In this document: in pieces, positions 11,341-19,007 of the stretch
Numbering within the stretch: the stretch's first letter is position 1
Layout of the letters: each line of letters opens with the position of its first letter
Source: DATHGT01 sp035317605
GTDB lineage: Bacteria; Methylomirabilota; Methylomirabilia; Rokubacteriales; CSP1-6
Assembly (NCBI GenBank): GCA_035317605.1
Contig: DATHGT010000193.1
Coordinates: 1 to 36,565, forward strand
Reading direction: 5' to 3'
Length of the DNA stretch: 36,565 nucleotides
The notes under the pieces: generated by a model
What the model saw: only the letters and a program-made list of their open reading frames with translations
What the model was told of the DNA's origin: nothing
The model's database searches: none
Position numbers and translations under genes: made by a program

Positions 11341-11346
11341 AGTGTA
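11341..11346 (-). promoter_or_regulatory. Candidate -10 element for the fusion-protein gene
   Basis: The minus strand reads TGCTACACT, an extended -10 (TG-n-TACACT), 12 bases before the ATG at 11328. That leaves a leader of about five bases. No good -35 is seen at 16-18 bases, which is compatible with an extended -10 promoter but keeps confidence low. Confidence 0.4.
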
Positions 11347-11368
11347 GCAGACCGTGCCGCCGGGACCG

Positions 11369-11837
11369 TCACTTGGACCGTCGGTCGCCGACCCTCCGCT
11401 GGGCCTGACGCTCGTCGGCGGGCGCGAGCCTGAGCTCAGTCTGAGCGACCAGCTCGGACGCCGTGGCCAGGTCCTTCGCGAACGACTTCTTGCGGACGAA
11501 GACCCTCATCTGCGTCATCCCGGGCGTGATGGGCTGCAGGTCGATGCGCACGGTTCGGTCGACGCCCTGCGCGTAGAGGATCACCCGTTCCTCGACGGTC
11601 TTCTCCTCGGGCGGCGGGAAGCCGAGGCCGTCGAGCGTCTTGCGCGTGGCCTGGTGCACCTCGGCCAGCGGCAGGCCGAAGGTGCGGTACGTGGCCCCGC
11701 CCAGCCTCACGGTCCCCGCCTTCACCAGGTCGCCCCCGGCGCTGAAAGCGGCCGGGGGCGAGGATGGGAGCCGCGACACATCCCGACAACAGAAACACGG
11801 CTCCGAGTGCGATGACGAGCCCGAGTCTTCTTCGCAT
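11369..11837 (-). pseudogene. Small DUF3568-type lipoprotein gene with a one-base frameshift
   Basis: The N-terminus begins at ATG 11837 with a lipoprotein signal peptide, MRRRLGLVIALGAVFLLSGC, with a lipobox LSGC. After the mature start CVAAPILAP this frame loses sense. A neighbouring frame then continues with DLVKAGTVRLGGATYRTFG, an HQATRKTLDGLGF helix and VDRTVRIDLQPITPGMTQMRVFV. This pattern of alternating beta strands and a helix matches DUF3568-like periplasmic lipoproteins. Removing one base from the run CCCCC (11754-11758), or one G from the matching arm at 11731-11740, restores a single protein of about 155 residues. Both runs sit in a perfect 10-bp inverted repeat. It could be a true mutation, an assembly error or, less likely, programmed frameshifting. 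It is 40 bases upstream of the fusion gene on the same strand. Confidence 0.75.
11731..11760. repeat. Perfect 10-bp inverted repeat at the frameshift
   Basis: CGCCCCCGGC (11731-11740) and GCCGGGGGCG (11751-11760) are perfect reverse complements with a 10-base loop. They lie inside the lipoprotein gene, exactly where the reading frame changes. Removing one base from either arm both restores the frame and breaks the perfection of the repeat. Confidence 0.9.
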
Positions 11838-11913
11838 GACCCCGTATCGGGCAACCCTGGTGCCACCGAGATCGCCGATCCCCTCGACCACGAGCGGTGG
11901 CCACGGGGCAAAC

Positions 11914-11943
11914 TTGCCGAACCCGCGCGTCGAATCCTATGAT
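11914..11943 (+). promoter_or_regulatory. Promoter of the small coiled-coil protein gene
   Basis: TTGCCG (11914-11919, four of six), an 18-base spacer and TATGAT (11938-11943, five of six). The -10 ends six bases before the GTG at 11950, predicting a leaderless transcript like that of nuoL. Confidence 0.6.
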
Positions 11944-11949
11944 GCCCCG

Positions 11950-12396
11950 GTGATTCGACGTCTCGGCCACGCGCTGGGTGCGCTCCTGCTGACGATGCCC
12001 CTCCTCGTCTCTCCCCTGCCCGCGCCCGCGCAGACGCCCGCCACCCAGGAGACCGAGCGCGAGCGGCAGTTCGTCGAGGCGCTTCGCCGTGAAGATCCCG
12101 CCGAGGCCGATCGCTTCGTCGCCCTCAGCGACGCCCGCACCCAGACCGTCAACGAGCTGCGCCGGGCCGAGGCTCAGTACAACGCCGCCGGCCCCGAGCT
12201 GCGCTCGGCGTTCGCCGCGCCGCTCCGCCGCGCCCAGCACAAGTACGCGGAGGCATCGCTTGCCCTCCTCGACTTCTTCGACGCCCGCGAGCGCCGCGCG
12301 CTCGCCCGCTACCAGGAAGAGATCCAGCGCGTCCAGAAGTCCATCGAAGACCGCCAGCGCACCCGCGCCGACCTCCAGAAACTCCTGACGCCTTAG
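11950..12396 (+). CDS. Small secreted coiled-coil protein of unknown function
   Basis: About 148 residues. A signal peptide (VIRRLGHALGALLLTMPLLVSPLPAPAQ, cleaved near AQ|T) is followed by an almost wholly helical, highly charged protein rich in E, R, A and Q. Heptad-like runs include DARTQTVNELRRAEAQY and RYQEEIQRVQKSIEDRQ. It is probably periplasmic. No catalytic motif is seen, and it resembles no family I can name with certainty. The GTG start is chosen over upstream ATGs because those readings run antisense through the lipoprotein gene and would lie upstream of the promoter. The start also gives a normal signal peptide. The gene is transcribed away from the lipoprotein gene and ends just before the 126-bp palindromic element. 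Confidence 0.75.
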   Translation: MIRRLGHALGALLLTMPLLVSPLPAPAQTPATQETERERQFVEALRREDPAEADRFVALSDARTQTVNELRRAEAQYNAAGPELRSAFAAPLRRAQHKYAEASLALLDFFDARERRALARYQEEIQRVQKSIEDRQRTRADLQKLLTP

Positions 12397-12413
12397 CAAC
12401 TACGGGAAAACCC

Positions 12414-12539
12414 GCAGGCCGCTCAAAACGGTCCAGATGCGAGGCGGCGCCCGAGAGCCGCACGCGAGCCGTACTCCTGTACGGTGAGCGCGCGGCCGAG
12501 GGCGCCAACGACGCAGATGGGCCGTTTTCAGCGGCCTGC
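12414..12539. repeat. 126-bp rod-like palindromic element between convergent genes
   Basis: The outer arms 12414-12434 and 12519-12539 are reverse complements over 21 bases with two mismatches. Inside, GGCGCCC pairs with GGGCGCC, GCCGCACGC pairs with GCGCGCGGC with one mismatch, and the apex is CCGTAC-TCCT-GTACGG with a four-base loop. The whole element can fold into one long interrupted hairpin. The right arm starts at the last base of the RraA-like gene's stop codon, and the left arm starts 17 bases after the other gene's stop. It resembles a MITE- or REP-type intergenic element and could act as a bidirectional terminator. No second copy is seen in the window. Confidence 0.8.
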
Positions 12540-13204
12540 TAAAAGCTTCCGAATTTCTCGTAGGCGGCGAGGGGGGTCATGCCGCGCTTGACGGCGTTGC
12601 GGACGGCGTTCTCGGTGCCGACCAGCTTTTCGCAGCGGGTGGCGACCTCGTGGGCGACGCGTCGGGGGACCACGACCACGCCGTCAAGGTCGGCCACGAT
12701 CACGTCGCCGAGCGCGACGCGGACGCCGCCGATGGTGAGCGGCTGGCCCCAGTCACTCACGCGCCAGCGCGGGACGGAGTCTTGCGGGGTGCGGTAGCGG
12801 ACGAACGTGGGGAAGCGAAGCCGCGAGAGATGCGCGGCGTCGCGGGTGGCGCCGTCGATCACGGCTCCGCGGACGCGCCGGGCCCGGAACCACTCGGCCG
12901 ACAGCTCGCCGAAGTGGGCGGCCACGCTGTCGTTGGCGGCGAGCACGAGCACGGAGTCGCCGGGGACGGCGCCGAGCATGCCGAGGAAGCGGCGCAGCGT
13001 CTGGTCGCGGTCGCGCGGGGTGCCCCGGTGAGGACGGCCGCGCGCGGTGAACGCGTAGCCGGCCAGACGCATGTCCGGAGTGAGGGGCTGGATCGCCGAC
13101 GGCAGCGTCTGACGCTGGAGTCCCATCTCGTCCATGACGTCGGTGATGGCCGCGGTGTAGATGCGCGCGAAGCGGCGCGGGAGATTGTCGGTGCGGCTGG
13201 CCAT
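12539..13204 (-). CDS. RraA-like aldolase / 4-hydroxy-4-methyl-2-oxoglutarate aldolase family protein
   Basis: 221 residues of the RraA/HMG aldolase family, often annotated as 'dimethylmenaquinone methyltransferase'. The segment GAVIDGATRD contains the R121-D122 pair that binds the 2-oxo acid and metal in HMG/CHA aldolases. HFGEL with E100 and the strand-rich DVIVADLDGVVVVP tail are also typical. The role is probably a divalent-metal-dependent class II cleavage of a 4-hydroxy-2-oxo acid in aromatic or sugar-acid catabolism. A protein-only RraA regulatory role is less likely. The ATG at 13204 has no ribosome binding site, but a TATCAT -10 element lies 11 bases upstream. Its stop codon touches the 126-bp palindromic element. 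The gene stands alone between convergent and co-directional neighbours. Confidence 0.82.
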   Translation of the reverse strand: MASRTDNLPRRFARIYTAAITDVMDEMGLQRQTLPSAIQPLTPDMRLAGYAFTARGRPHRGTPRDRDQTLRRFLGMLGAVPGDSVLVLAANDSVAAHFGELSAEWFRARRVRGAVIDGATRDAAHLSRLRFPTFVRYRTPQDSVPRWRVSDWGQPLTIGGVRVALGDVIVADLDGVVVVPRRVAHEVATRCEKLVGTENAVRNAVKRGMTPLAAYEKFGSF

Positions 13205-13215
13205 GATCGGCGGCC

Positions 13216-13221
13216 ATGATA
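13216..13221 (-). promoter_or_regulatory. Candidate -10 element of the RraA-like gene
   Basis: TATCAT on the minus strand (five of six), 11 bases before the ATG, giving a predicted leader of about four bases. No convincing -35 is visible at 16-18 bases. Confidence 0.4.
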
Positions 13222-13297
13222 ACGCACGCGGATGACGGCTGCGTCGACCGCTGCCCCGGCTCGCGTCACTCGCCGGGTCTCGCCGTCGACGGGAGGG

Positions 13298-14494
13298 TTA
13301 TCGGAGAAGCCGCGAGAGGAGGGCGCGCGGAGGGACGAAATCGCCGACGATGCCGAGCGTGAAGTCGAGGAGAGCTTGGCGGCGGGCCAGCGAGTGCGCG
13401 ACCACGTTCGCGAGGCGGCGGTGGCCGATGACGAACTGGAGCGCGGTCGTGAAGCGCTGCTTGTCGCCGAACGTCGCGCGCCGCGCCTCACGGTATTCCG
13501 CGAGCCCGGCGGCGGAGACGTCGCCGCGCGCCAGCGCGCGGCCGGCCGTCTCGGCGGCCAGCTCGGCGCCGCGGAGCGCGCTGAAGACGCCCTCGCCGGT
13601 CAGCGGATCGTAGAAGCCAGCGGCGTCGCCCACGAGCAGCACGCCGCCGTGCGCGGGCGCGGTCACGCGATACGCCAGCGGCCCCATCGCTTCGACGGGA
13701 GCCACACGCTCGGCGCCCGCGAGCCGGCGCGCCAGATGAGGGAGCTGCTTCACCCGCGCGGCGAAGAAGGTCTCCAGTCGGCCACGCCAGGGGCCGATGT
13801 GGTCGAGCGGAACGACCAGGCTCATGTTGATCCGGTCGGGCGCCAGCGGGTTCAGGATCGCGTAGTCGGGCGGGTCGACGAAGATCTCGCCGACGTCGCG
13901 GCAGTCGGCGAGGCCTCTGACGTACGTCACCAGGGCGATGCGCCGCAGCCGGTGCGGATGCCGGCAGCCCAGGCGATGCGCGACCACGGACGCGCGGCCG
14001 TCGGCGCCGATGACCAGCGGCGCCGCGATGGTCTCGCGCCGGCCCTCGGCGTCGAGGGTCTCCACGCCGGTGACCCGATCGCCCTCGACCACGAGGTCGG
14101 TGACCCGCACGCCCTCGCGCAGCTCCACGGGCAGCGCGCGCAGGCGGTCGACCAGGATCGAGTCGAGGAGGGAGCGCGAGAGCGCCATCGCGTGGCCGCG
14201 GTAGGGCTGGCGGCCGTCGATCGCGCGGTAGCGCGCCTCCAGCACGGTGCCGTCGGGCGCGGTGATGCGCATGCCCTGGAGCGGGACGGCGCCGGACGCG
14301 TCGATGGCCTTCAGCACGCCGAGGCGGTCGAGGATGCGCGCGGACTCCGGGCTCAGATATTCCCCGCAGATCTTGGGACGTGGAAAGATCGCGCGGTCGA
14401 GGACGAGCACGTCGAGTCCGCGCTCGGACATGAACATTGCGGTGGCCGCGCCGGCGGGGCCGGCGCCGACGACGATCACGTCGGGTCGTGTCAC
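13298..14494 (-). CDS. Geranylgeranyl reductase family FAD-dependent oxidoreductase
   Basis: 398 residues. The FAD-binding VIVVGAGPAGAATAMFMSERG has GxGxxG at residues 10-15 and an acidic D33 that ends the fold. The GGR-type motif CGEYLSP lies at 43-49, and the second FAD motif is GDAAGFYDPLTGEGVFSALRGAELAAE. Such enzymes saturate isoprenoid chains of lipids or quinones, or act as flavin monooxygenases or halogenase relatives; the substrate cannot be told here. The start is the GTG at 14494, which places the fold at the N-terminus. AAGGA lies about 15 bases upstream, a weak ribosome binding site. The promoter region (14495-14643) is shared with the divergent gamma-carbonic-anhydrase-like gene and has no strong consensus. 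No truncation is seen. Confidence 0.85.
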   Translation of the reverse strand: MTRPDVIVVGAGPAGAATAMFMSERGLDVLVLDRAIFPRPKICGEYLSPESARILDRLGVLKAIDASGAVPLQGMRITAPDGTVLEARYRAIDGRQPYRGHAMALSRSLLDSILVDRLRALPVELREGVRVTDLVVEGDRVTGVETLDAEGRRETIAAPLVIGADGRASVVAHRLGCRHPHRLRRIALVTYVRGLADCRDVGEIFVDPPDYAILNPLAPDRINMSLVVPLDHIGPWRGRLETFFAARVKQLPHLARRLAGAERVAPVEAMGPLAYRVTAPAHGGVLLVGDAAGFYDPLTGEGVFSALRGAELAAETAGRALARGDVSAAGLAEYREARRATFGDKQRFTTALQFVIGHRRLANVVAHSLARRQALLDFTLGIVGDFVPPRALLSRLLR

Positions 14495-14643
14495 GCCGTG
14501 ATCACCGTCCTTGCCTCTTCATGGACACGTTGGCTCCGGTAAGATAGGGTTCGAGTCTTATCGGCGACTCGCCTCGGACGGCGGGACCCAACCCCGCGAC
14601 GTCCTGCGGCTCGCGAAATCAGAATACTGCGAGGGCCCGTCCC

Positions 14644-15168
14644 ATGCCACTGTGGAGCTTCGAGGGAAAGTCGCCGCGCGTGCATCCGTCCGCGTTCATC
14701 GCGCCCACCGCCACGCTGGTGGGCGACGTGACCGTCGAGGAGAACGCCTCGGTCTGGTACAACGCGGTGCTGCGCGCCGACTTCGGGCCCATCGTGGTGC
14801 GCCGCGGCGCCAACGTGCAGGACTGCGCGGTCGTGCACGTCACCCCGATGCATCCGGTGGAGATCGGCGCCGGCGCCACCGTCGGCCACAGCTGCGTCAT
14901 CCACGGCGCCACCCTCGCCGAGGAAGCGCTGGTGGGCAACGGGTCGACCGTGCTCGACGGGGCGCGCGTGGGAGTGCGCGCGATGATCGCCGCCGGCGCG
15001 CTGGTCACGCCGGGCACCGAGATCCCCGACGGCATGCTGGCCCTCGGCGCGCCCGCGAAGGTCAAGGGACCGCTGGCGGGGACGCCGGCGGAATTTTGGG
15101 TTCGCGCCAACCCGAGCGGCTACCAGGCGCTCGCCCAGCGCCACAAGGTCGGCGTGGCGCCGGCCTGA
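14644..15168 (+). CDS. Gamma-class carbonic anhydrase-like hexapeptide-repeat protein
   Basis: 174 residues, almost entirely left-handed beta-helix hexapeptide repeats followed by a C-terminal helix. The zinc-type histidines H65 (CAVVHVTP), H82 and H87 (VGHSCVIHG) are at the spacing used by the gamma-CA/YrdA/PaaY family. It could hydrate CO2 or, as in PaaY, hydrolyse CoA thioesters; both are known for this fold. The ATG follows GAGGG by eight bases (GCGAGGGCCCGTCCC), a usable ribosome binding site. It is followed after three bases by a VIT1-type transporter, so the two form an operon. Divalent metal supply might link them (inference). Confidence 0.88.
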   Translation: MPLWSFEGKSPRVHPSAFIAPTATLVGDVTVEENASVWYNAVLRADFGPIVVRRGANVQDCAVVHVTPMHPVEIGAGATVGHSCVIHGATLAEEALVGNGSTVLDGARVGVRAMIAAGALVTPGTEIPDGMLALGAPAKVKGPLAGTPAEFWVRANPSGYQALAQRHKVGVAPA

Positions 15169-15171
15169 GCC

Positions 15172-15870
15172 ATGGCCCGCAAGCACGCACACGTCGAGCG
15201 TCACTTCACCGGAAGCCTCGTCGTCCGCGACGCGGTCCTCGGCATGGCCGATGGTCTCACCGTGCCGTTCGCGCTCGCCGCCGGCCTCACCGGGGCCATC
15301 GATACCACGTGGATCATCGTCGTCGCCGGGCTCGCCGAGATCGTGGCGGGGTCGATCGCGATGGGGCTCGGCGGCTATCTCGCCGCGCGCAGCGACGTCG
15401 AGCACTACGCGAGCGAGCGCGCGCGCGAGCAGCGCGAGGTCCGCGAGATCCCCGCCGACGAGGCGGCCGAAGTCATGGAGGCGCTGCAGAAGTACGGTCT
15501 GCGCCCCGACGAAGCGCGGCCGGTCGTGGAGGCGCTCCGCAAACGGCCGGAGGCGTGGGTGGACTTCATGATGCGCTTCGAGCTGGGCCTCGAGCGCCCC
15601 GACCCGTCCCGCGCGCTGTGGAGCGCGCTCACCATCGGCGGCGCTTACGCGGTGGGCGGCTTCATTCCGCTCCTGCCCTACATGCTGCTCAAGCACGCGC
15701 TGACCGCCCTCGCGGTGTCGAGCGCGCTCGCCGTGGTCGCGCTCGCCGTGTTCGGTTACGTCAAGGGTCTCTTCACCGGCGCGGGGCCGGTGCGCAGCGC
15801 GATCCAGACCGTGCTGATCGGCGGCCTCGCCGCCGGCGCGGCCTTCCTGATCGCGCGGGCCATCGCCTGA
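15172..15870 (+). CDS. VIT1/CCC1-family Fe/Mn transporter
   Basis: 232 residues. The N-terminal SLVVRDAVLGMADGLTVPFALAAG and IIVVAGLAEIVAGSIAMGLGGYLA are the first two membrane segments, with the conserved D, G and M residues. A cytoplasmic acidic helical domain (residues about 75-145) comes next, rich in E and D, which in VIT1 binds metal. Three more membrane segments follow, starting near SALTIGGAYAVGGFIPLLPY. Such proteins export Fe2+ or Mn2+ from the cytosol. It starts three bases after the carbonic-anhydrase-like gene and ends only three bases from the stop of the convergent nuclease gene, so no terminator fits between them. Confidence 0.9.
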   Translation: MARKHAHVERHFTGSLVVRDAVLGMADGLTVPFALAAGLTGAIDTTWIIVVAGLAEIVAGSIAMGLGGYLAARSDVEHYASERAREQREVREIPADEAAEVMEALQKYGLRPDEARPVVEALRKRPEAWVDFMMRFELGLERPDPSRALWSALTIGGAYAVGGFIPLLPYMLLKHALTALAVSSALAVVALAVFGYVKGLFTGAGPVRSAIQTVLIGGLAAGAAFLIARAIA

Positions 15871-15873
15871 CGA

Positions 15874-16914
15874 CTACTTGAAGACTTCGCGCAGCAGCTT
15901 GGCGAGCCGCACCCCCGCCGCGGTCAGCTGGTCGTCGACGATGCCTTTGTTCTTGTCGAAGTAGCTCTGGTCGAGGGTGTAGCGCCGGTGCACCTCGACC
16001 TTCGCGCACACCGTGGGCTCGAAGGCGACGCACTGCTTGGCGTGGTGGGCATCCTCGATCTGGCACACGAGGTCGTTCGGATCGCCGTTGAGGGGCGTGA
16101 GGTCCTTGTAGGCGTGATTCACCGCGAGCTTGAAGGCCTCGTTCGTCCAGGCCACCGTATCGCCGCCCTCGAGCTGCTGACGCTTGGCCGGGGTCAGCCG
16201 ATCGCCGAGCCGCTTCGCGAACGCCTGCTCCTTGCCACCGGTCTGGTCGATGATGCCCGCGTCCCAGACGGCGTGGACGTTCCAGCAGCCGAACTGGTTG
16301 GCCTCGTCGCCGAGCCACTTGGCGATCTTGCGGTTCGCGCCCCGGTCGCCCTGGCCGTCGTCCAGGTTCTTCTTCGGGTTGCCGTCGGCGGTGAGGTCAC
16401 GGTCCTCGTCGAGGGCGGTGTGCAGGGGTTGATGCAGGTCGCCCACGAAGTGAATGAGGTACTTCAAGGCCTCCCGGCGCTTGTCGAACGGGGTCGCGGG
16501 GTCGAGGAGCGCCTTCTTCATCCGGTCGATCGCGTCCACCACGCACCCCTTGGTGCAGAACTTCGGGTCGAAGCCCGGATCGGTGATCGGGATGTTGACG
16601 AAGTGGTCTTCCGCCGTCGCCAGGTGCCCGCCCGCGTTGCGGACCGCGTCGGCCCAGTTCGCCACGCAGGCGAGCTTGTCGGCGGCGCTGGACACCGGCA
16701 GCTGCTGCGACGCGCACTTGGCCAGGAAGGGATCCGGGGCCGGCTGCGTCAACAGCTTGACCGCGGCGTTGCGGACGCGCGCGCTGACCAGGCGCGAGGC
16801 GATCCGCGCCACGATGCGGTGACCTTCCTCGGCCCACGCGCCCGCGTCGCGAGGCGCCGCGCCGGCGAGCAGCACGATCAACAGCCCGACCGAGATCGCC
16901 GATTTCACCGTCAT
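15874..16914 (-). CDS. Secreted S1/P1-type nuclease
   Basis: 346 residues. The signal peptide (MTVKSAISVGLLIVLLAGAAPRDAGA) would be cleaved to leave W27 at the N-terminus. In S1/P1 nucleases the mature N-terminal Trp is itself a zinc ligand, so this fits the family exactly. Further ligands are H32 (EEGHRIVARIA), the D of NWADAVR, the H of AEDHFVNIP, FVGDLHQPLH and WNVHAVWD. It would cut single-stranded DNA or RNA and remove 3'-phosphates in the periplasm or outside the cell. The ATG at 16914 is chosen over a longer TTG reading (16965) because GGGAGG lies five bases upstream and the signal peptide then has a normal length. It has its own promoter. Confidence 0.9.
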   Translation of the reverse strand: MTVKSAISVGLLIVLLAGAAPRDAGAWAEEGHRIVARIASRLVSARVRNAAVKLLTQPAPDPFLAKCASQQLPVSSAADKLACVANWADAVRNAGGHLATAEDHFVNIPITDPGFDPKFCTKGCVVDAIDRMKKALLDPATPFDKRREALKYLIHFVGDLHQPLHTALDEDRDLTADGNPKKNLDDGQGDRGANRKIAKWLGDEANQFGCWNVHAVWDAGIIDQTGGKEQAFAKRLGDRLTPAKRQQLEGGDTVAWTNEAFKLAVNHAYKDLTPLNGDPNDLVCQIEDAHHAKQCVAFEPTVCAKVEVHRRYTLDQSYFDKNKGIVDDQLTAAGVRLAKLLREVFK

Positions 16915-16969
16915 GGCAGCCTCCCGCGCGGCCGACGGGCTCACATCACCCATCAGTCCTTGCAAGCGT

Positions 16970-16999
16970 GTCTTACGCCGCGGGAGACGGAGCTGTCAA
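16970..16999 (-). promoter_or_regulatory. Promoter candidate of the S1/P1 nuclease gene
   Basis: Minus strand: perfect TTGACA (16999-16994), an 18-base spacer, TAAGAC (16975-16970, three of six). This gives a leader of about 50 bases containing the GGGAGG ribosome binding site. Confidence 0.45.
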
Positions 17000-17029
17000 T
17001 CCGATTCTGCGCTTACTGCGTGCGCGCGC

Positions 17030-17815
17030 TCATCTCCCCTGGAACTTCGGGGGGCGCTTCTCCTTGAACGCGGCCACGCCTTCGGCGTGGTCGGCGGTCT
17101 GGCGGACGATGGACATGTGCGAGCTGACGAGGTCGAGGTGCGTGCGCAGGTCGAGCTTGAGGCTCTGGTAGACCAGGCGCTTGATCATGCGGATGGGGAT
17201 CTGCGGGCCGTCGGCGATCTGGCGCGCGAGCTTTTCGGTCTCGTCCTGGAGCTGGGCGTCGGGCACCACGCGCTGGACGATGCCCAGGCGATGCGCCTCG
17301 GGCGCCTCGATGAAGTCCGCGGTCCACAAGAGCTCGAGGGCCTTGGCCGCGCCGACCAGGCGCGGCAGGAAATACGTGTCGCCGTCGCCGGGGACGAGGC
17401 CGACCCGCACGTAGCCGGTCGAGAACCGCGCGGACTCGGCGGCGATGCGCACGTCGCACATCACCGACATGCCCATGCCGGCCCCCACGGCGAGCCCGTT
17501 CACCATGGCGATCACGGGCTTGTCCATCTGCTCCAGCGCCTTGGGGACGCGATGCACGCCCTCCCACAGGCTGTTCTTGCCGTCCATCGGTGAGGGCGCG
17601 CCGCGGTCGCGCATGCGGCCGACGTCGCCGCCCGAGCAGAACGCCCGGCCGGAGCCGGTGACGACCACCACGTTGACGTCGTCGTCGGCCTGCGCGTCGG
17701 CCAGCGACTTGGCCCACGCCTCGATCATGTCGCCGGTGAACGCGTTGAGCTTGTCCGGACGGTTGAGCGTGATGGTGGCGACCTTGTCCTTGACCTCGTA
17801 GAGCAGATCACTCAT
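17030..17815 (-). CDS. Enoyl-CoA hydratase/isomerase family protein
   Basis: 261 residues, crotonase fold. The oxyanion-hole segments SGRAFCSGGDV (near 55-65) and VNGLAVGAGMGMSVMCDVRIA (105-125) are present. Of the two catalytic glutamates of classical enoyl-CoA hydratase, the second is kept (E161 in KALELLWTADFIEA). The first position is occupied by Y135 in FSTGYVRVG, where FGQPEILLG is usual. The reaction may therefore be isomerisation, hydrolysis or C-C bond work on a CoA ester rather than plain hydration. The start ATG is 13 bases after the acyl-CoA dehydrogenase stop, with AAAGGG eight to ten bases upstream. It is the last gene of the SDR-ACAD-ECH catabolic operon. Confidence 0.88.
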   Translation of the reverse strand: MSDLLYEVKDKVATITLNRPDKLNAFTGDMIEAWAKSLADAQADDDVNVVVVTGSGRAFCSGGDVGRMRDRGAPSPMDGKNSLWEGVHRVPKALEQMDKPVIAMVNGLAVGAGMGMSVMCDVRIAAESARFSTGYVRVGLVPGDGDTYFLPRLVGAAKALELLWTADFIEAPEAHRLGIVQRVVPDAQLQDETEKLARQIADGPQIPIRMIKRLVYQSLKLDLRTHLDLVSSHMSIVRQTADHAEGVAAFKEKRPPKFQGR

Positions 17816-17828
17816 GGAAGGTACCCTT

Positions 17829-19004
17829 TCAGTCCTTGGGCAAGCCGAGCACGCGCTCGCCCAGGATGTTCTTGAGGATTTCGGTGGTGCCGGCGCGGAT
17901 GCCGCTGGCCTGGGCCAGCAGCGCGTAGAACTCCCACTGGCCCTCGTCGGGCGCCCACGCGGTGTCCTCGAGCTGGGAGGCCGGGCCGATCACTTCCGTG
18001 GCGACCTGGGCCAGCTCCTGGTCGAGGTGGCTCCAGAACAGCTTGGAGGTCGAGCCCTCCGGCCCGGGCGCAGCACCGCGCAGGATGCGGGTGAGGCTGC
18101 GATAGGCGTTCATCTGGAGAACCTGCTCGCCGATCCAGAGCGCGGCGACCTTCTGGCGGATGATCGGATCGGCGGCGCGCCCGCGCTCGCGCACGAGCCT
18201 GACCAGCCGGTGCAACGCGTTGCGCAGCGAGATATGACGGATGAACGTGAGCAGGTCGCGCTCGTAGGCCAGCGTGGTGATGGCCACGCCCCAGCCCTCG
18301 TTCTCCTTGCCGACCAGGTTGGCGACGGGGACGCGGACGTTGTCGAGGAACGTCTCGTTGAACTCGGCCTCGCCGGTCATCTGGCGCAGCGGGCGCACGG
18401 TGATGCCCGGCGTCTTCATGTCCACGAGCAGGAAGCTGATGCCCTTGTGCTTGGCGGCATTCGGGTCCGTGCGCACGAGGAAGAATCCCCAGTCGGCGAC
18501 GTGGCCCATGCTCGTCCACACCTTCTGGCCGTTGATCACGTAGTGGTCGCCGTCGCGCACCGCGCGCGTCTGCAAGTTGGCGAGGTCCGACCCCGCGTTG
18601 GGCTCGGAGAAGCCCTGGCACCAGATCTCCTCCGCGGTGAGGATCTTCTTCAAGAAGCGCCCCTGCTGGGCGGGGGTGCCGTACTTCATGAGGGTCGGCC
18701 CCAGCATCGACACGCCGCCGCGGTTGAGGATCTGCGGCGATTCGGCCCGCGCCATCTCCTGGTAGAGGATGACCATCTCGACGATGGTGGCGCCGCGCCC
18801 GCCGAACTCACGCGGCCAGTCCATGCCGACGAAGCCGGCCTCGGCCATCGTCTTCTGCCAGGCGCGCAGCCGCTTGACTTCCTCGACGTCGGCGCGCGAC
18901 GACGCGAACGCCTTCCCCCGAAGGTCATCGGGCAGGTTCGTCTCCAGCCACGCGCGGACCTCCTTGCGAAACGCCTCCTGCTCGGGCGTGAAGTCGAAGT
19001 CCAT
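17829..19004 (-). CDS. Acyl-CoA dehydrogenase
   Basis: 391 residues of the FAD-dependent ACAD family. It has the N-terminal helical domain (MDFDFTPEQEAFRKEVRAWL), the middle beta domain with the FAD/substrate segment CQGFSEPNAGSDLANLQTRA, DHYVINGQKVWTS and a C-terminal helical domain ending in RAGTTEILKNILGERVLGLP. The last motif is the usual ACAD C-terminus. It oxidises an acyl-CoA to the 2-enoyl-CoA and passes electrons to ETF. The substrate is not evident; sequence style resembles the FadE26/27-like enzymes used for unusual or cyclic acids (inference). It starts three bases after the SDR stop, so the two are coupled. No residue appears missing. Confidence 0.93.
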   Translation of the reverse strand: MDFDFTPEQEAFRKEVRAWLETNLPDDLRGKAFASSRADVEEVKRLRAWQKTMAEAGFVGMDWPREFGGRGATIVEMVILYQEMARAESPQILNRGGVSMLGPTLMKYGTPAQQGRFLKKILTAEEIWCQGFSEPNAGSDLANLQTRAVRDGDHYVINGQKVWTSMGHVADWGFFLVRTDPNAAKHKGISFLLVDMKTPGITVRPLRQMTGEAEFNETFLDNVRVPVANLVGKENEGWGVAITTLAYERDLLTFIRHISLRNALHRLVRLVRERGRAADPIIRQKVAALWIGEQVLQMNAYRSLTRILRGAAPGPEGSTSKLFWSHLDQELAQVATEVIGPASQLEDTAWAPDEGQWEFYALLAQASGIRAGTTEILKNILGERVLGLPKD

Positions 19005-19007
19005 GGG

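Noticed and set aside
8623..11433. A 936-residue plus-strand open frame
   Set aside because: It lies antisense to the spermidine-synthase-like fusion gene, which has clear domains; the plus reading has none.
14540..14570. tRNA-like T-arm sequence (GGTTCGAGTC)
   Set aside because: The flanking bases do not pair as a T-stem, and no acceptor, D or anticodon arm can be built around it.
16914..16965. Longer nuclease start at TTG 16965
   Set aside because: It would put 17 residues before the signal peptide and ignore the good GGGAGG site at ATG 16914.
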